In this document: piece by piece, positions 11,881 to 21,342 of the stretch
Numbering within the stretch: the stretch's first letter is position 1
Layout of the letters: every line of letters begins with the position of its first letter
DNA from: Chrysemys picta bellii
Lineage: Eukaryota > Chordata > Testudines > Emydidae
Assembly (NCBI RefSeq): GCF_011386835.1
Contig: NC_088801.1
Coordinates: 19,764,824 to 19,828,823, forward strand
Direction: 5' to 3'
Length of the DNA stretch: 64,000 nt
Translations under genes and position numbers: made by a program
The notes under the pieces: model-generated
The model's database searches: none
What the model was told of the DNA's origin: nothing
The model's input: the letters and a program-made list of their open reading frames with translations, nothing else

Positions 11881-12716
11881 CATTGCAAGAAATAGATTTT
11901 CTAATCTTTCAAGCCAGTGTTCCCAGAGCGGAATAAGAATCATGGACACGAAACTCAGGGAACTCGGGAACAATTTTTTTTTTGTAGTTAAGACTGCATT
12001 ATAGCAAAGTGGCTGTGGGATATGAAGTAAGCCTTGATAGATTAGTTGTCACAAAACCTTGATCAGCAGTTTTCTGTGTACACGGTTGTGGTTTTTTTTT
12101 TTTTTTTTAACTTAAGACAGACATGATCAGGCTTTCTGATGCAATCCGGAGGATGTGCCACACACAAAATGGCTGCCACCAGGATTCTGGTCTGACAGAG
12201 CTAGGCACAATCGCTGCAAAGTGCTGATTACAGCATGGCAGGAGAGCGCTTCTGCAATTGCAGATAGAGAGACTTTTGTTTCTATGGACAGTATTGTACA
12301 GTCTAAAATGTCAGCAGCAAGAAAGAGCTTATATCTTCTTCTTTTTTTGTATGTTTCATTTTCTGGTTCTTGTTGGTCCTCGTCACCAGTGTTGTATCCT
12401 AACTGATTAGGAGCTTCCAGAATGAATCATGCAGATACTGTATGTAGTTTTAAAGTAAGATTGCACAGACTCATTGGTTCAATCCTGCAGCTCGCAGAAA
12501 ATAGTATGCAGCCTCTCCATTTGTAGCTAACGGCACTCCAGTCAAAACCAAACCTTGGAATGGACTAAGGTGGACTAACCGGCTGCTCTACTCGGTACTC
12601 TAAAGGATTAGCATAGATCATGGAATGGATTTTCCACAAATACTACAGCCAGACTGCAACTTCTGGGGATAAAGCGATCTACAGGATAGGGCTGAACCCT
12701 GGGTAAGATCCATCAA
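11881..12716. other. No gene recognised
   Basis: Apart from the T run at 12092-12108 nothing was recognised. The 11881-12000 part may be a further decayed 5' piece of the gypsy element. Confidence 0.45.
12092..12108. repeat. Poly-T run (17 nt)
   Basis: A simple T run. No associated retrocopy was recognised. Confidence 0.9.
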
Positions 12717-12905
12717 GGGGGAGGGATAGCTCAGTGGTTTGAGCATGGGCCTGCTAAACCCCAGATTGTGAGTTCAATCATTGAGGGGGCCACTTAGGGA
12801 TCTGGGGCAAAATCAGTACTTGGTCCTGCTAGTGAAGGCAGGGGGCTGGACTCGATGACCTTTCGAGGTCCCTTCCAGTTCTAGGAGATAGGATATCTTC
12901 ATTAA
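12717..12905 (+). repeat. tRNA-derived SINE (tortoise PolIII / Cry-SINE type)
   Basis: The head gggggagggatagctcagtg contains a near-perfect RNA polymerase III A box (tagctcagtgg). A degenerate B box (gagttcaatca) lies about 50 nt downstream. The tail 'ggtcctgct...gcaggg', 'ctggactcgatgacctt' and 'cgaggtcccttccagt' is the same as the tail of the CR1 at 43483-43560. Published work on turtle SINEs reports that such tails are shared with CR1, which supplies the reverse transcriptase. The B box has decayed, so this copy is probably silent. It is the best taxonomic clue in the window. Confidence 0.9.
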
Positions 12906-14159
12906 TTTAAATCTAAGTGGGTAGGGTAAATTGTATAACAATGGTAGCAACAATGATCTGCTTGGTCATGTTTTAATCATATAACGTCGTATATAGTCAC
13001 GTGGAAGAGCAAAGGAGGGGGCTAGGAAGAGAGAGATGGGAATATCGGAATCAATAATTACTACAAAGGAAAATATGTTCAATAATAATGTTGTATTTCA
13101 CAGTCACTGAAATTAAGACAAGAAATACATGCTAGTCCTATTACCCAGAAGAGTGTTAATTAGCCTTAGTGTCTAAGTAGAATTTAAGATCTTGGTTCTA
13201 ACCTCTAAAGCCTGAAATAGGTTGGGACTTGCCTGTCTGAGACACTGCCTCTTTCCCATAGCCATTCTGCCCCAGCGGTGGTCAGTGTAGATGGTCAACT
13301 TGGAGTCCTCTTGATATAAGAAGGAAGAGACTGCTGACAGGGCACTACCTAGGAGGGACCATTGATTCTGGACTCCCCTCCTGGAGCCTGACATAGCCCA
13401 AATCTGCTGACTCTCATGGCTCAGTGCAAGGCTCATCCGAGTTCTTTTGGAGGTTTGCAGGAAAGATGAAGGCACGAGGGGCAAGTTCTGATATGCAATA
13501 AGGTATTGGTTTTCCATCTGATTTGATGACAGCTGCACCTGTTAGGAGGTGCAGCTCTGTTAAGTGGTCTTAATAAATTGTTTATGGATAGAAGAAAAGG
13601 CAGAGAGCCTAGCATTTTTGGATGTTCAACTTTGTATTGTTGTATAAGTCCAAATAAATAAAACACTAAAAATTAACAATAGCATGTAGCTTCTGGAACT
13701 GTAAAGCAGCCAGCATTCTTGGAGGGGATAGTAAGCTGTGTGTGGGAGATGCCTGTGGTAAAATAAACCTGCCTTTTCATTTATATTTCTTTGAATAGTA
13801 TGTGTATCAATACCAGTCTACAGACACACACTGCCAGGCATACACAGACACACACTAAAACAGCAACAACAACAAAAATATCCTAACATTAACTCCTTTT
13901 GGCTCCTATCCGGGAACCAGTTCTCGTTTGACACTTTTGGGGCACTTAAAATGAATGACAAATATTATGCTGAAATTCTTACAAACCCCTAGTTAAATGA
14001 AGATGATGGAGGTTATAAACAGCATGATGTATAGAATGCATGATGATACAAGGAGTTGAAACAAAGTGCATCAGTGAATCAATAGATATTTCATTATTTG
14101 TGGGGAAAGAAGGGAGGAAAATGTCCCCATTGCTGGACAAGGAAGTGCAGAGAAGGTGT
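12906..14159. other. No feature recognised
   Basis: AT-rich DNA. The minus-strand frame at 13173-13538 (121 codons) has no recognised domain. Short CA-rich and CAA-rich stretches lie at about 13825-13880. Confidence 0.5.
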
Positions 14160-14167
14160 CCTATATG

Positions 14168-14917
14168 TAGGGCCCTACCAAATTCACGGCCATGAAAAAT
14201 GTGTCATGGGCCATGAAATCTAGTCTTTTGTGTGCTTTTACCCTATACTATACATATTGCACAGGGGGAGAACAACGTTTTTCAAATTGGGGGTCCTGAA
14301 CCAAAAGGGAATTGCAGGGGGGTCGGAAGGTTATTTTGGGGAGGTCACGTTATTGCCACCCATTCTTCTGTGCTGCCTTCAAAGCAGGGCAGCTGGAGAA
14401 TGGCAGCTGTTGGCTGGGTGCCCAGCTCTGAAGGTAGCACCTGCCAGCAGCAGCACAGAAGTAAGGGTGGCAATACCATACCATGCCACCCTTACTTCTG
14501 CGCTGCTGTCTTCAGAGCTGGGCGGCCGGAGAGCGGCGGCTGCTGAATGAGGGGCAAGCTCTGCAGGGAGCAGTGCAGACATAAGGTGGCAATACCATAC
14601 CATGCCATCCTTACTTCTGAGTTGCTGCTGGCGGCGGCTCTGCCTTCAGAGCTGGGCTCCCAGCTAGCAGCCACTGCTGTCCGGCTGCCCAGCTCTGAAG
14701 GCAGCACCACTGCCAGCAGCAGCGCAGAAGTAATGGTAGCAGTACCACAACCCCGCTACAATAACCTTCTGACTCCCCCACAACTGGGTCATGACCCCTT
14801 CTATTATGACACTGTGAAATTTCAGATTCGAATAGCTGTATTCCTGAAATTTACTATTTTTAAAATCCTATGACTGTGAAATTGACCAAAATGGACCGTG
14901 AATTTGGTAGGGCCCTA
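14168..14917. mobile_element. Composite non-autonomous hAT element, 750 bp
   Basis: The ends are long inverted repeats (tagggccctaccaaattcac and gtgaatttggtagggcccta). The element is flanked by a perfect 8-bp duplication cctatatg (14160-14167 and 14918-14925), the hAT signature. Inside are nested inverted blocks: 'caaattgggggtcctgaac' near 14284 is mirrored by 'cccccacaactgggtcatga' near 14776, and a GC-rich core repeats 'cagctctgaaggcagc' and 'gcagcagcgcagaagtaa' in both orientations. No transposase is present. The long frames over the core on both strands are compositional. A perfect duplication suggests insertion later than most elements here. Confidence 0.9.
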
Positions 14918-14925
14918 CCTATATG

Positions 14926-15411
14926 TGGTGATTATAGTGCTGCATTGCGTGTGTATCATGTTTTTCCATGAATTATGGATCAACAGTACTGAATTGATTT
15001 TGATAGATAATACAGCTTGGCTAACTTGTGGAAAAATGACTGGGACTGCCTATCTGCTCTATCTTAGCAAAGTCTCATCATAGTGTAAGACATTCTGGAA
15101 ATCACAGGACTTCAGTATTAGGAATACATGAGCCTTTCTGCTGTAGTTTATTGCTGTCTTATCCTCCCTACCCCAGCACCAATTTTGCATCCTGACACCT
15201 ATATTGCAAGTTATGTCAGGGACTATCTCATCAGGATAGTGCCTAGCACAATGGGGCCCTGATCTATGATTATGGTTCCTAGGTACAACCATAATATAAA
15301 GAACAAATAAAAATAATACATGATGCCATAGGACTGGGACACAACAGAGTGTTTTGTGGCAGAATACAGCATTATGGAATTGTTATGACAGTAGCTCCTG
15401 GAGACCCTAAC
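14926..15411. other. Unassigned, with an old LINE/SINE tail
   Basis: The stretch 15213-15320 (tgcctagcacaatggggcc followed by an A- and AATA-rich tail) looks like an ancient L2/MIR-related 3' end on the plus strand. The remainder is not recognised. Confidence 0.45.
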
Positions 15412-15414
15412 TAA
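15412..15414. repeat. Left target-site duplication (taa)
   Basis: It matches taa at 20034-20036 just outside the right terminal repeat. Confidence 0.8.
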
Positions 15415-15431
15415 GGGTATGTCTACACTAC
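15415..15431. repeat. Left terminal inverted repeat of Harbinger
   Basis: gggtatgtctacactac pairs with the right end. The block tctacactac is shared. Related MITEs in the window have similar ends. Confidence 0.88.
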
Positions 15432-15807
15432 GGGATTAATCCGAATTTAGATAATTCGGATTTGAGAAACAGGTTGTATAAAGTCGAAATGAGTGCGGCC
15501 ACACTAGCACAGTAATTCGGTGGTGTGCGTCCAAGTACCGGGGCTAGCGTCGATTTCTGCACCGTTGCACTGTGGGTAGCAATTCCATAGCTATCCCATA
15601 GTTCCCGCAGTCTCCCGCGCCCATTGGGATTGTGGGTTAAGATCCCAGTGCCTGATGGGACAAAAAACATCGTCGCAGGTGGTTCTGGGTACAGCCTCAC
15701 TTCCTCCCTCCCTCCCTCCCTGCATGAAAGTAACGGACGGCAGACAACCATTTTTGCGCCTTTTTTCCTGGGTGGGTGAACACTGCAGACTCCATACCAC
15801 GGCAAGC

Positions 15808-17109
15808 ATGGAGCCCGCTGAGGTCAAGACAGCACTCATGAATATTGTAAACACCTCGCGCGTTCTCGTGGAGTTTATGCTCAGCCAGGACCAGAAAAAC
15901 GAGGAGAGGAGGCAGCGGCGGCGGCAGCGCAGCGACAAGCATGATGAGGACATGGACACGGACACGGACACAGAATTCAGTGAAACCACAGGCCCCGGTG
16001 CTTTGGAGATCATGTTGTTAATGGGGCAGATTCTATCCATGGAACGCCGATTCTGGGCAAGGGAAACAAGCACAGACTGGTGGGACCGCATAGTGTTGCA
16101 GGTCTGGGACGATTCCCAGTGGCTGCGGAACTTTCGCATGCGTAAGGGCACTTTCATGGAACTTTGTGACTTGCTGTCCCCTGCCCTGAAACGCCAGAAT
16201 ACCAAGATGAGAGCAGCCCTCACAGTTGAGAAGCGCGTGGCGATAGCCCTGTGGAAGCTTGCAACGCCAGACAGCTACCGGTCAGTCGGGAATCAATTTG
16301 GAGTGGGCAAATCTACTGTGGGGGCTGCTGTGATGCAAGTAGCCAAAGCAATCACTCAGGTGCTGCTACGAAAGTTAGTGACTCTGGGAAATGTGCAGGC
16401 TATAGTGGATGGTTTTGCTGCAATGGGATTCCCTAACTGTGGTGGGGCAATAGACGGAACCCATATCCCTATCTTGGCACCGGAGCACCAAGCCACCGAG
16501 TACATAAACCGCAAGGGGTACTTTTCAATGGTGCTGCAAGCACTTGTGGATCACAAGGGACGTTTCACCAACATCAACGCGGGCTGGGTGGGAAGGGTTC
16601 ATGACGCTCGCGTCTTCAGGAACACTACTCTGTTTAAAGGGCTGCAGCAAGGGACTTACTTTCCGGACCAGAAAATAACCGTTGGGGATGTTGAAATGCC
16701 CATAGTTATTCTTGGGGACCCAGCCTACCCCTTAATGCCATGGCTTATGAAGCCATACACAGGCAGCCTGGACAGGAGTCAGGAGCTGTTTAACTACAGG
16801 CTAAGCAAGTGCAGAATGGTGGTAGAATGTGCATTTGGCCGTTTAAAAGGTCGCTGGCGTTCATTATTGACTCGCTCTGACCTCAGCCAAAGAAATCTCC
16901 CCATTGTTATTTCTGCTTGCTGTGTGCTCCACAATCTCTGTGAAAGTAAGGGGGAGACCTTTATGGCGGGGTGGGAGGCTGAGGCAAATCGCCTGGCTGC
17001 TGATTACGCGCAGCCAGACACCAGGGCGATTAGAAGATCACACCATGAAGCGCTGTGCATCAGAGAAGCTTTGAAAACCAGTTTCATGGCTGGCCAGGCT
17101 ACTGTGTGA
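15808..17109 (+). CDS. Harbinger DDE transposase (HARBI1-like nuclease)
   Basis: The most likely start is ATG 15808 (MEPAEVKTAL), giving 433 residues. The frame stays open upstream to ATG 15655, but that extension lies in sub-terminal DNA. From 15808 the protein has an acidic, Arg-rich N-terminal region, a helix-turn-helix-like block (about 157-175, YRSVGNQFGVGKSTV) and a DDE_Tnp_4-type catalytic core. The presumed catalytic residues are Asp216 (AIDGTHIP), Asp304 (LGDPAYPL) and Glu340 (VVECAFGRLKG). The length is close to that of complete Harbinger transposases, and no stop or frameshift is present. In this superfamily the enzyme cuts the terminal repeats and inserts at TWA sites with the help of a Myb-like partner, here encoded convergently. 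A poly-A signal aataaa follows at 17211. The host gene HARBI1 is a domesticated relative, but the terminal repeats here show this is a transposon copy. Confidence 0.93.
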   Translation: MEPAEVKTALMNIVNTSRVLVEFMLSQDQKNEERRQRRRQRSDKHDEDMDTDTDTEFSETTGPGALEIMLLMGQILSMERRFWARETSTDWWDRIVLQVWDDSQWLRNFRMRKGTFMELCDLLSPALKRQNTKMRAALTVEKRVAIALWKLATPDSYRSVGNQFGVGKSTVGAAVMQVAKAITQVLLRKLVTLGNVQAIVDGFAAMGFPNCGGAIDGTHIPILAPEHQATEYINRKGYFSMVLQALVDHKGRFTNINAGWVGRVHDARVFRNTTLFKGLQQGTYFPDQKITVGDVEMPIVILGDPAYPLMPWLMKPYTGSLDRSQELFNYRLSKCRMVVECAFGRLKGRWRSLLTRSDLSQRNLPIVISACCVLHNLCESKGETFMAGWEAEANRLAADYAQPDTRAIRRSHHEALCIREALKTSFMAGQATV

Positions 17110-17210
17110 AATATCTGTTTGTTTCTCCTTCATGAAAACCCTCCCCCTTTACTGACTGATTTTCTGTAAGGAACCCACCCTGCCCCTTCCCCCAGCTTTC
17201 TTTCAAACCA

Positions 17211-17216
17211 AATAAA
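17211..17216 (+). promoter_or_regulatory. Poly-A signal of the transposase gene
   Basis: aataaa lies 102 nt after the transposase stop. The oppositely oriented signals of the second gene are only 20-40 nt away, so the two transcripts probably overlap slightly at their 3' ends. Confidence 0.65.
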
Positions 17217-17237
17217 GTCACTATCATTTAAAAATCA

Positions 17238-17250
17238 TTTATTCTTTATT
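17238..17250 (-). promoter_or_regulatory. Poly-A signals of the Myb-like gene
   Basis: Two aataaa hexamers on the minus strand (17243-17238 and 17250-17245), 83-95 nt beyond the stop of the Myb-like gene. Confidence 0.6.
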
Positions 17251-17332
17251 AATAGATTAGAAAAAGAGGGTGGGAACCCGGGTGGTATTTGGGAGGAGGA
17301 TTGCTGGGAAGGAAAAAGGCACAAAGAAAAGG

Positions 17333-19652
17333 TTAAAAAAATGACAGCCTTTTGCTTGGGCTGTCTACTGGGGTGGAATGGGAAGGTGTACGGAGCCTCC
17401 CCCCCCGCGTTCTTACACGTCTGGGTGAGGAGGATACGGAACATGGGGAGGGGGGAGGGTGGAACAGGGGCTGAAGCGGCAGTCTGTTTTCCAGCAGCCG
17501 TTCCTGAACCTCCACCAGACGCCGGAGCAGCCCCAGCATTGCATCCTTCATCCTCTGGTCTTCCTGCCGCCATCTCTCATCTCGATCGTCTCTCCTCTCC
17601 TCACGTTGGTCCCTCCTCTCCTCACGTTGGTCCCTCCTCTCCTCACGTTGGTCCCTCCTGTCCTCACGTTCACTGACTTCTTTCCTATACTTTGAAACTG
17701 TTTCCTTCCACTCATTCAGATGAGCTCTGTCACTCCTGCTGGATTGCATAATTTCAGAAAACATCTCGTCTCGCGTCTTCTTCTTACGACGCCTTATCTG
17801 TGATAACCTTCGGGATGGAGGAGGGAGGCTTGAGGAATTTGCAGCTGCTGTAGGGAGGGGAAAAAAGAGAGAATTGTTTTAAAAGCTACATTTTGCAGAA
17901 CAATGCTTATACTCTTTCACGGTGACCAACACTGTTCACATTACATAGCACATGTGATTTCTGTGCAAGGTCGCATTTTGCCTCTTAATGCTGAGTGCCT
18001 GTGGCTTTGCTGCTAGAGATCACAGGTCTGGGCAACAGAATTCGGCTTGCATGCGGCCATGGTAAGCTTCTGCGCCGTCCTTTCCCACATACCAAGCATA
18101 GCTTGTAGAGTGCTGCAGAAGCCTGGCCAATCTCAGCCAGTTGGGGGGGGGGGCAGTGTGGTGGGGCTTGTCTGGGCCCCTTCAGGCAAGTAGAGTGCTG
18201 CGGTTTTTCTGTTAACATTCAGCAGCACCAGAAAACAAACTAACCCCCCCCCCTCTCGCCATGAATTCTCTGGGATGATCGCTGTACCCCTCCCCCCCAC
18301 CGCGTGGCTGGTATCAGGGAAGATCCCTGCAGGCACCAAACTACACCCCCCCCCGCCGCCGCCCCCCCCCCCCTCGCCATGAATTCTCTGGGATGATCAC
18401 GGTACCCTCCCCCCACCGCGTGGCTGGTATCAGGGAAGATCCCTGCAGGCACCAAACTACCCCCCCCCCCGCCGCCGCCCCCCCCCCTCGCCATGAATTC
18501 TCTGGGATGATCACGGTACCCTCCCCCCACCGCGTGGCTGGTAACAGGGAAGATCCCTGCTAGCCAAACGCGAAAAACTCAGGGCCAATTTCCCATCTGC
18601 GCTTGGCTAACTGCAGGGAAGGATTTATTTTCCGCCACAGGCAAACAGCCCAGTAGGAACGGCCACCTCTGTCCCCTTAATTAAGTTCCCGTATTTCAAC
18701 CAGGTTACCAGGAGTGATATCACTCTCCTGAGGATTACACAACAAGATAAAGAACGGATGTTGCTTGAATGCCAGCAAACACCGGGACCATACGCTGCCA
18801 GGCTTTGTCAGGCAATGATACCAGATTACTTGCTGCAAGCATGGCGTGGTCAAGTGTCCTACCATGGAGGAGGGAATAAAGATGCACTGCCCAGAAACCT
18901 TCTGGCAAGGCTTTCGGAGTACCTCCAGGAGAGCTTCATTGAGATGTCCCTGGAGGATTTCTGCTCCATCCCCAGACACGTTAATAGACTTTTCCAGTAG
19001 CTACAGACTTTTCCAGTAGCTGAACTGACCGCGAATGCAAAGTCAGGCAAAGTAATCATTAAAAACCGTTTGCTTTTAAAACAAGTTTTATATTTTAAAA
19101 GGTAAACTCACCTGAGGTCCCTTCCATGGGGTCAGAGTCTTGGGTACTGGCTTGGGAGGCTTGGGAGGGTACTTCAGTCAGGGTGAGAAAAAGATCCTGG
19201 CTGTTGGGGAGAAGGGAGTGCTGTGTGCTCTCTGCAAGCTCATCCTCCTCCTCCTCCTCCTCCTCTACCCCATCAGCAGAATCCTCAGGCGTCGAGACTA
19301 TCCCCGACCCAGAATCCACGAACAAAGGTGGGGTAGTGGTGGCAGCCCCCCCTAGAATTGCATGCAGCTCGGCGTAGTAGCGGCATGTCCGCGGCTCTGA
19401 CCCGGAGCGACCGTTTGCCTCCTTTGTTTTCTGATAGGCTTGTCTGAGCTCCTTGACTTTCACGCGGCACTGCTCAGAGTCCCTATTGTGGCCTCTCTCC
19501 ATCATGCCCTTGGAGATTTTTTCAAAAGTTTTTGCATTTCGTCTTTTAGAACGAAGTTCTGCAAGCACTGAATCCTCTCCCCATACAGCGATCAGATCCA
19601 GTACCTCCCTCACGGTCCATGCTGGTGCTCTTTTTCGATTATCAGCCTGCAT
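17333..19652 (-). CDS. Harbinger Myb/SANT-like accessory protein, two exons
   Basis: Exon 1 is 19652-19112 and exon 2 is 17847-17333 (stop included). The donor is cag|gtgagt and the acceptor is a T/C tract ending in ctacag. The join keeps the frame and gives 351 residues. I start at ATG 19652 (MQADNRKRAP); an upstream in-frame extension begins only with GTG. Residues about 8-100 form a trihelix/Myb-DNA-binding-4-type domain with conserved Trp12 (PAWTVREVLDLI) and Trp24 and a basic patch (ELRSKRRNAK). An acidic run follows at 130-136. Exon 2 adds a basic stretch (RRRKKKTRDE) that could act as a nuclear signal and a charged helical region with near-perfect RRDQREE repeats. In Harbinger elements this protein binds the ends and imports the transposase. 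Both exons are undamaged. The intron hosts other features. Confidence 0.85.
17588..17664. repeat. 21-bp tandem repeat inside exon 2
   Basis: The unit cctctcctcacgttggtccct (plus strand) repeats about three times with exact 21-bp spacing. It encodes the RRDQREE heptad on the minus strand, so copy changes preserve the frame and lengthen or shorten a charged helix. Confidence 0.85.
18243..18570. repeat. Minisatellite, ~116-bp unit, nearly three copies
   Basis: The block cgccatgaattctctgggat recurs at 18257, 18375 and 18489, followed each time by 'ccgcgtggctggta' and 'agggaagatccctgc'. Spacings are 118 and 114 bp and differ mainly in C-run length. It lies in the intron of the Myb-like gene. The C-rich junctions are prone to slippage and assembly error. 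Confidence 0.9.
18641..19000 (+). CDS. Unidentified exon-like ORF inside the Harbinger intron
   Basis: A plus-strand frame is open from 18611 (after TAA 18608-18610) to TAG at 18998-19000. A good acceptor (ttattttccgccacag) lies just before 18641 and leaves the frame in phase 0, giving 119 residues as a possible terminal exon. The first ATG is at 18758 (80 codons). The translation looks protein-like: a charged start (ITQQDKERMLLECQQTPGPY), 'LLARLSEYLQESFIEMSLED' and a C-terminus RHVNRLFQ. I do not recognise the family. It could be the last exon of a third element-encoded protein or of a captured host gene. No upstream partner exon is proven. Confidence 0.45.
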   Translation, partial: ANSPVGTATSVPLIKFPYFNQVTRSDITLLRITQQDKERMLLECQQTPGPYAARLCQAMIPDYLLQAWRGQVSYHGGGNKDALPRNLLARLSEYLQESFIEMSLEDFCSIPRHVNRLFQ

Positions 19653-20016
19653 GGTTACCTGTGCTGATGAGGTATCTGTGGTCACCTGTGCTCTCCACGC
19701 TGGGCAAACAGGAAATGAAGTTCAAATGTTCGCGGGGCTTTTCCTGTCTACCTGGCCAGTGCATCCGAGTTCAGATTGCTGTCCAGAGCGGTCACAATGA
19801 TGCACTGTGGGATAGTTCCCGGAGGCCAATACCATCGAATTGCGGCCACACTAACCCTAATTCGAATTGCTAAAATCGATTTTGGCACTACTCCGCTCGT
19901 TGGGGTGGAGTACAGAAATCGATTTAAAGGGCTCTTTACATCGAATTAAATAGCGTCGTTGTGTGGACGGTTACAGGATTAATTCGAATTAAAGCTGATA
20001 AATCCGAATTAAAGTC

Positions 20017-20033
20017 GTAGTGTAGACCAGGCC
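20017..20033. repeat. Right terminal inverted repeat of Harbinger
   Basis: gtagtgtagaccaggcc, the inverted partner of 15415-15431, followed by the duplicated taa at 20034-20036. Confidence 0.88.
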
Positions 20034-20044
20034 TAAGAAGGGAC

Positions 20045-20256
20045 CCTTGTGTAAGGCACTGCACAAATACATGGTAGGGGATAATCATTGACCCAAGGTG
20101 TTTACAAGCTAAATAGACAATACAATCAAAGAGCGGGAGAGAAAGGACTTGGCCAAGGTCGCACAGCTGGTAAGTGGCAGAGCTAGAGATAAAGCCCAGG
20201 TGTCCTGAGTCCCAGTCCATTGCTCCATACACTACATCATGCTGGCTCTCAGTTTG
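20045..20256 (-). repeat. MIR/L2-like retroposon, minus strand
   Basis: The sequence 'cttggccaaggtcgcacagc', 'gtaagtggcagagct' and 'gcccaggtgtcctgagtccc' is the reverse complement of the MIR core and tRNA-like head. The part before it (ggcactgcacaaatac and gtttacaagctaaatagaca) fits the 3' half. It is an old copy lying next to the Harbinger insertion point. Confidence 0.75.
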
Positions 20257-21200
20257 TAATTAACTGTAGAGCAGCAACTACTGAACTTATTTAACATTTC
20301 CCTACTTGTGAAATAAACTCCTGAAAGCTCCTGGCTGGCTCCCCAGACTGCACCAGAGAGAAAGATGGAAAAAATGTTCTCAGCACTGGCTTGGGTATTG
20401 TACTAGTTGACCCATGATTTGGGGTCAGATTGTGCCACCCAATCCATATGCAGAGAGGAAATTCCACATGCTGATCTCAGCTGCTCCACAAGGAAGGGAG
20501 GTTCAGGCCCTGACACCCCAGCACCCTGGTTGCATGAGCAAACAACATATACTGGCCATTCCTGTCTGGATGCTTTTTTTTCTGAAAGCTCATTTGGCTT
20601 TAGCTTCCCTTTCCTGGAAATATGAAACAAATCAGTGATGAAAATACAGAATACCTTGGTCAACTTACTGGCCAAGCTTTGCTCAGCATGGGGAAGGGTT
20701 ATGTGTTTGGCACAGATGGCTTTACACTACCTTTGTGCCATCAAATATTGGGGCCAGTTTGGCATCTGGCACAATTTAGAGCCACGCTATGGTGGTTCTC
20801 CAGGCACACACCCTTTTCCTGGGTCTGGCTAAGCCCTCTTTCTGGTTGCTTTGCACCATAAGAGCAGTACAAAACAGCCAGATTGTAGAGGAAGTCAGGG
20901 CCCTATCAGTTTAGAATGTTAACGTTCTTTATTGGAGTCTGCAATGCCTATCATATCTAATCCATAAAGATCAAATAGCTTCATGGAAAACTGACAATCT
21001 GAGGATACCATGCAGAGATTACTAAACAGTAAGCACAAAGCAAATACAATGGATCTGTCAGTTGAAACCTTAGCCCTAGGTACTGAAAATACTTTTGATG
21101 GAAAAAACATGTAACACCTGGACAGATAGAGGCCTTCAAAGGCCTAACAATGCAATACATGGGCAAATAATCCATGGTGTTCTTTGCTGCCATGTCATAA
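20257..21200. other. No feature recognised
   Basis: AT-rich DNA without a recognised gene or repeat. Confidence 0.5.
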
Positions 21201-21229
21201 GAGCTGGGAGATTACTTTTTTAACAAAAT

Positions 21230-21342
21230 GAAAGTGTAGATTCTCACATGTTCACGTGACTCCAGGACCAGGAGCTTTAAGAAAAACACCAAATATTGTG
21301 CGATGTGCAATAAAATTGCAAGAATGGGCAACACTATGTTCA
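21230..21342 (+). repeat. 3' part of a 'ttgccaac'-ended hAT-like element
   Basis: The segments 'cgtgactccaggaccaggag', 'ctttaagaaaaacacc' and 'gggcaacactatg' follow the same order as the 3' part of the element at 49569-49867. The 5' half is not found. Confidence 0.5.

Larger units (their letters stand above)
15415..20033. mobile_element. Apparently complete autonomous PIF/Harbinger transposon (4619 bp)
   Basis: The ends are inverted repeats gggtatgtctacactac (15415-15431) and gtagtgtagaccaggcc (20017-20033), identical over the inner 11 bases. Both sides carry the 3-bp target duplication taa (15412-15414 and 20034-20036), as Harbinger requires. The element encodes the two proteins typical of this superfamily, in convergent orientation: a DDE transposase (plus) and a Myb/SANT-like protein (minus, two exons). 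Both reading frames are open. The sub-terminal regions have clustered aattcg-type motifs. The intron of the second gene holds a minisatellite and a third open frame. Intact frames and matching duplications point to a young insertion, but activity is not shown by sequence. Confidence 0.93.

Noticed and set aside
12717..12790. A true tRNA gene
   Set aside because: It is the head of a SINE; the B box is degraded and the sequence continues into a CR1-like tail.
15591..16223. 210-codon minus-strand ORF over the transposase
   Set aside because: Antisense shadow of the transposase frame with no domain.
18240..18530. Gly-rich minus-strand ORF
   Set aside because: It is a translation of the C-rich minisatellite in the Harbinger intron.
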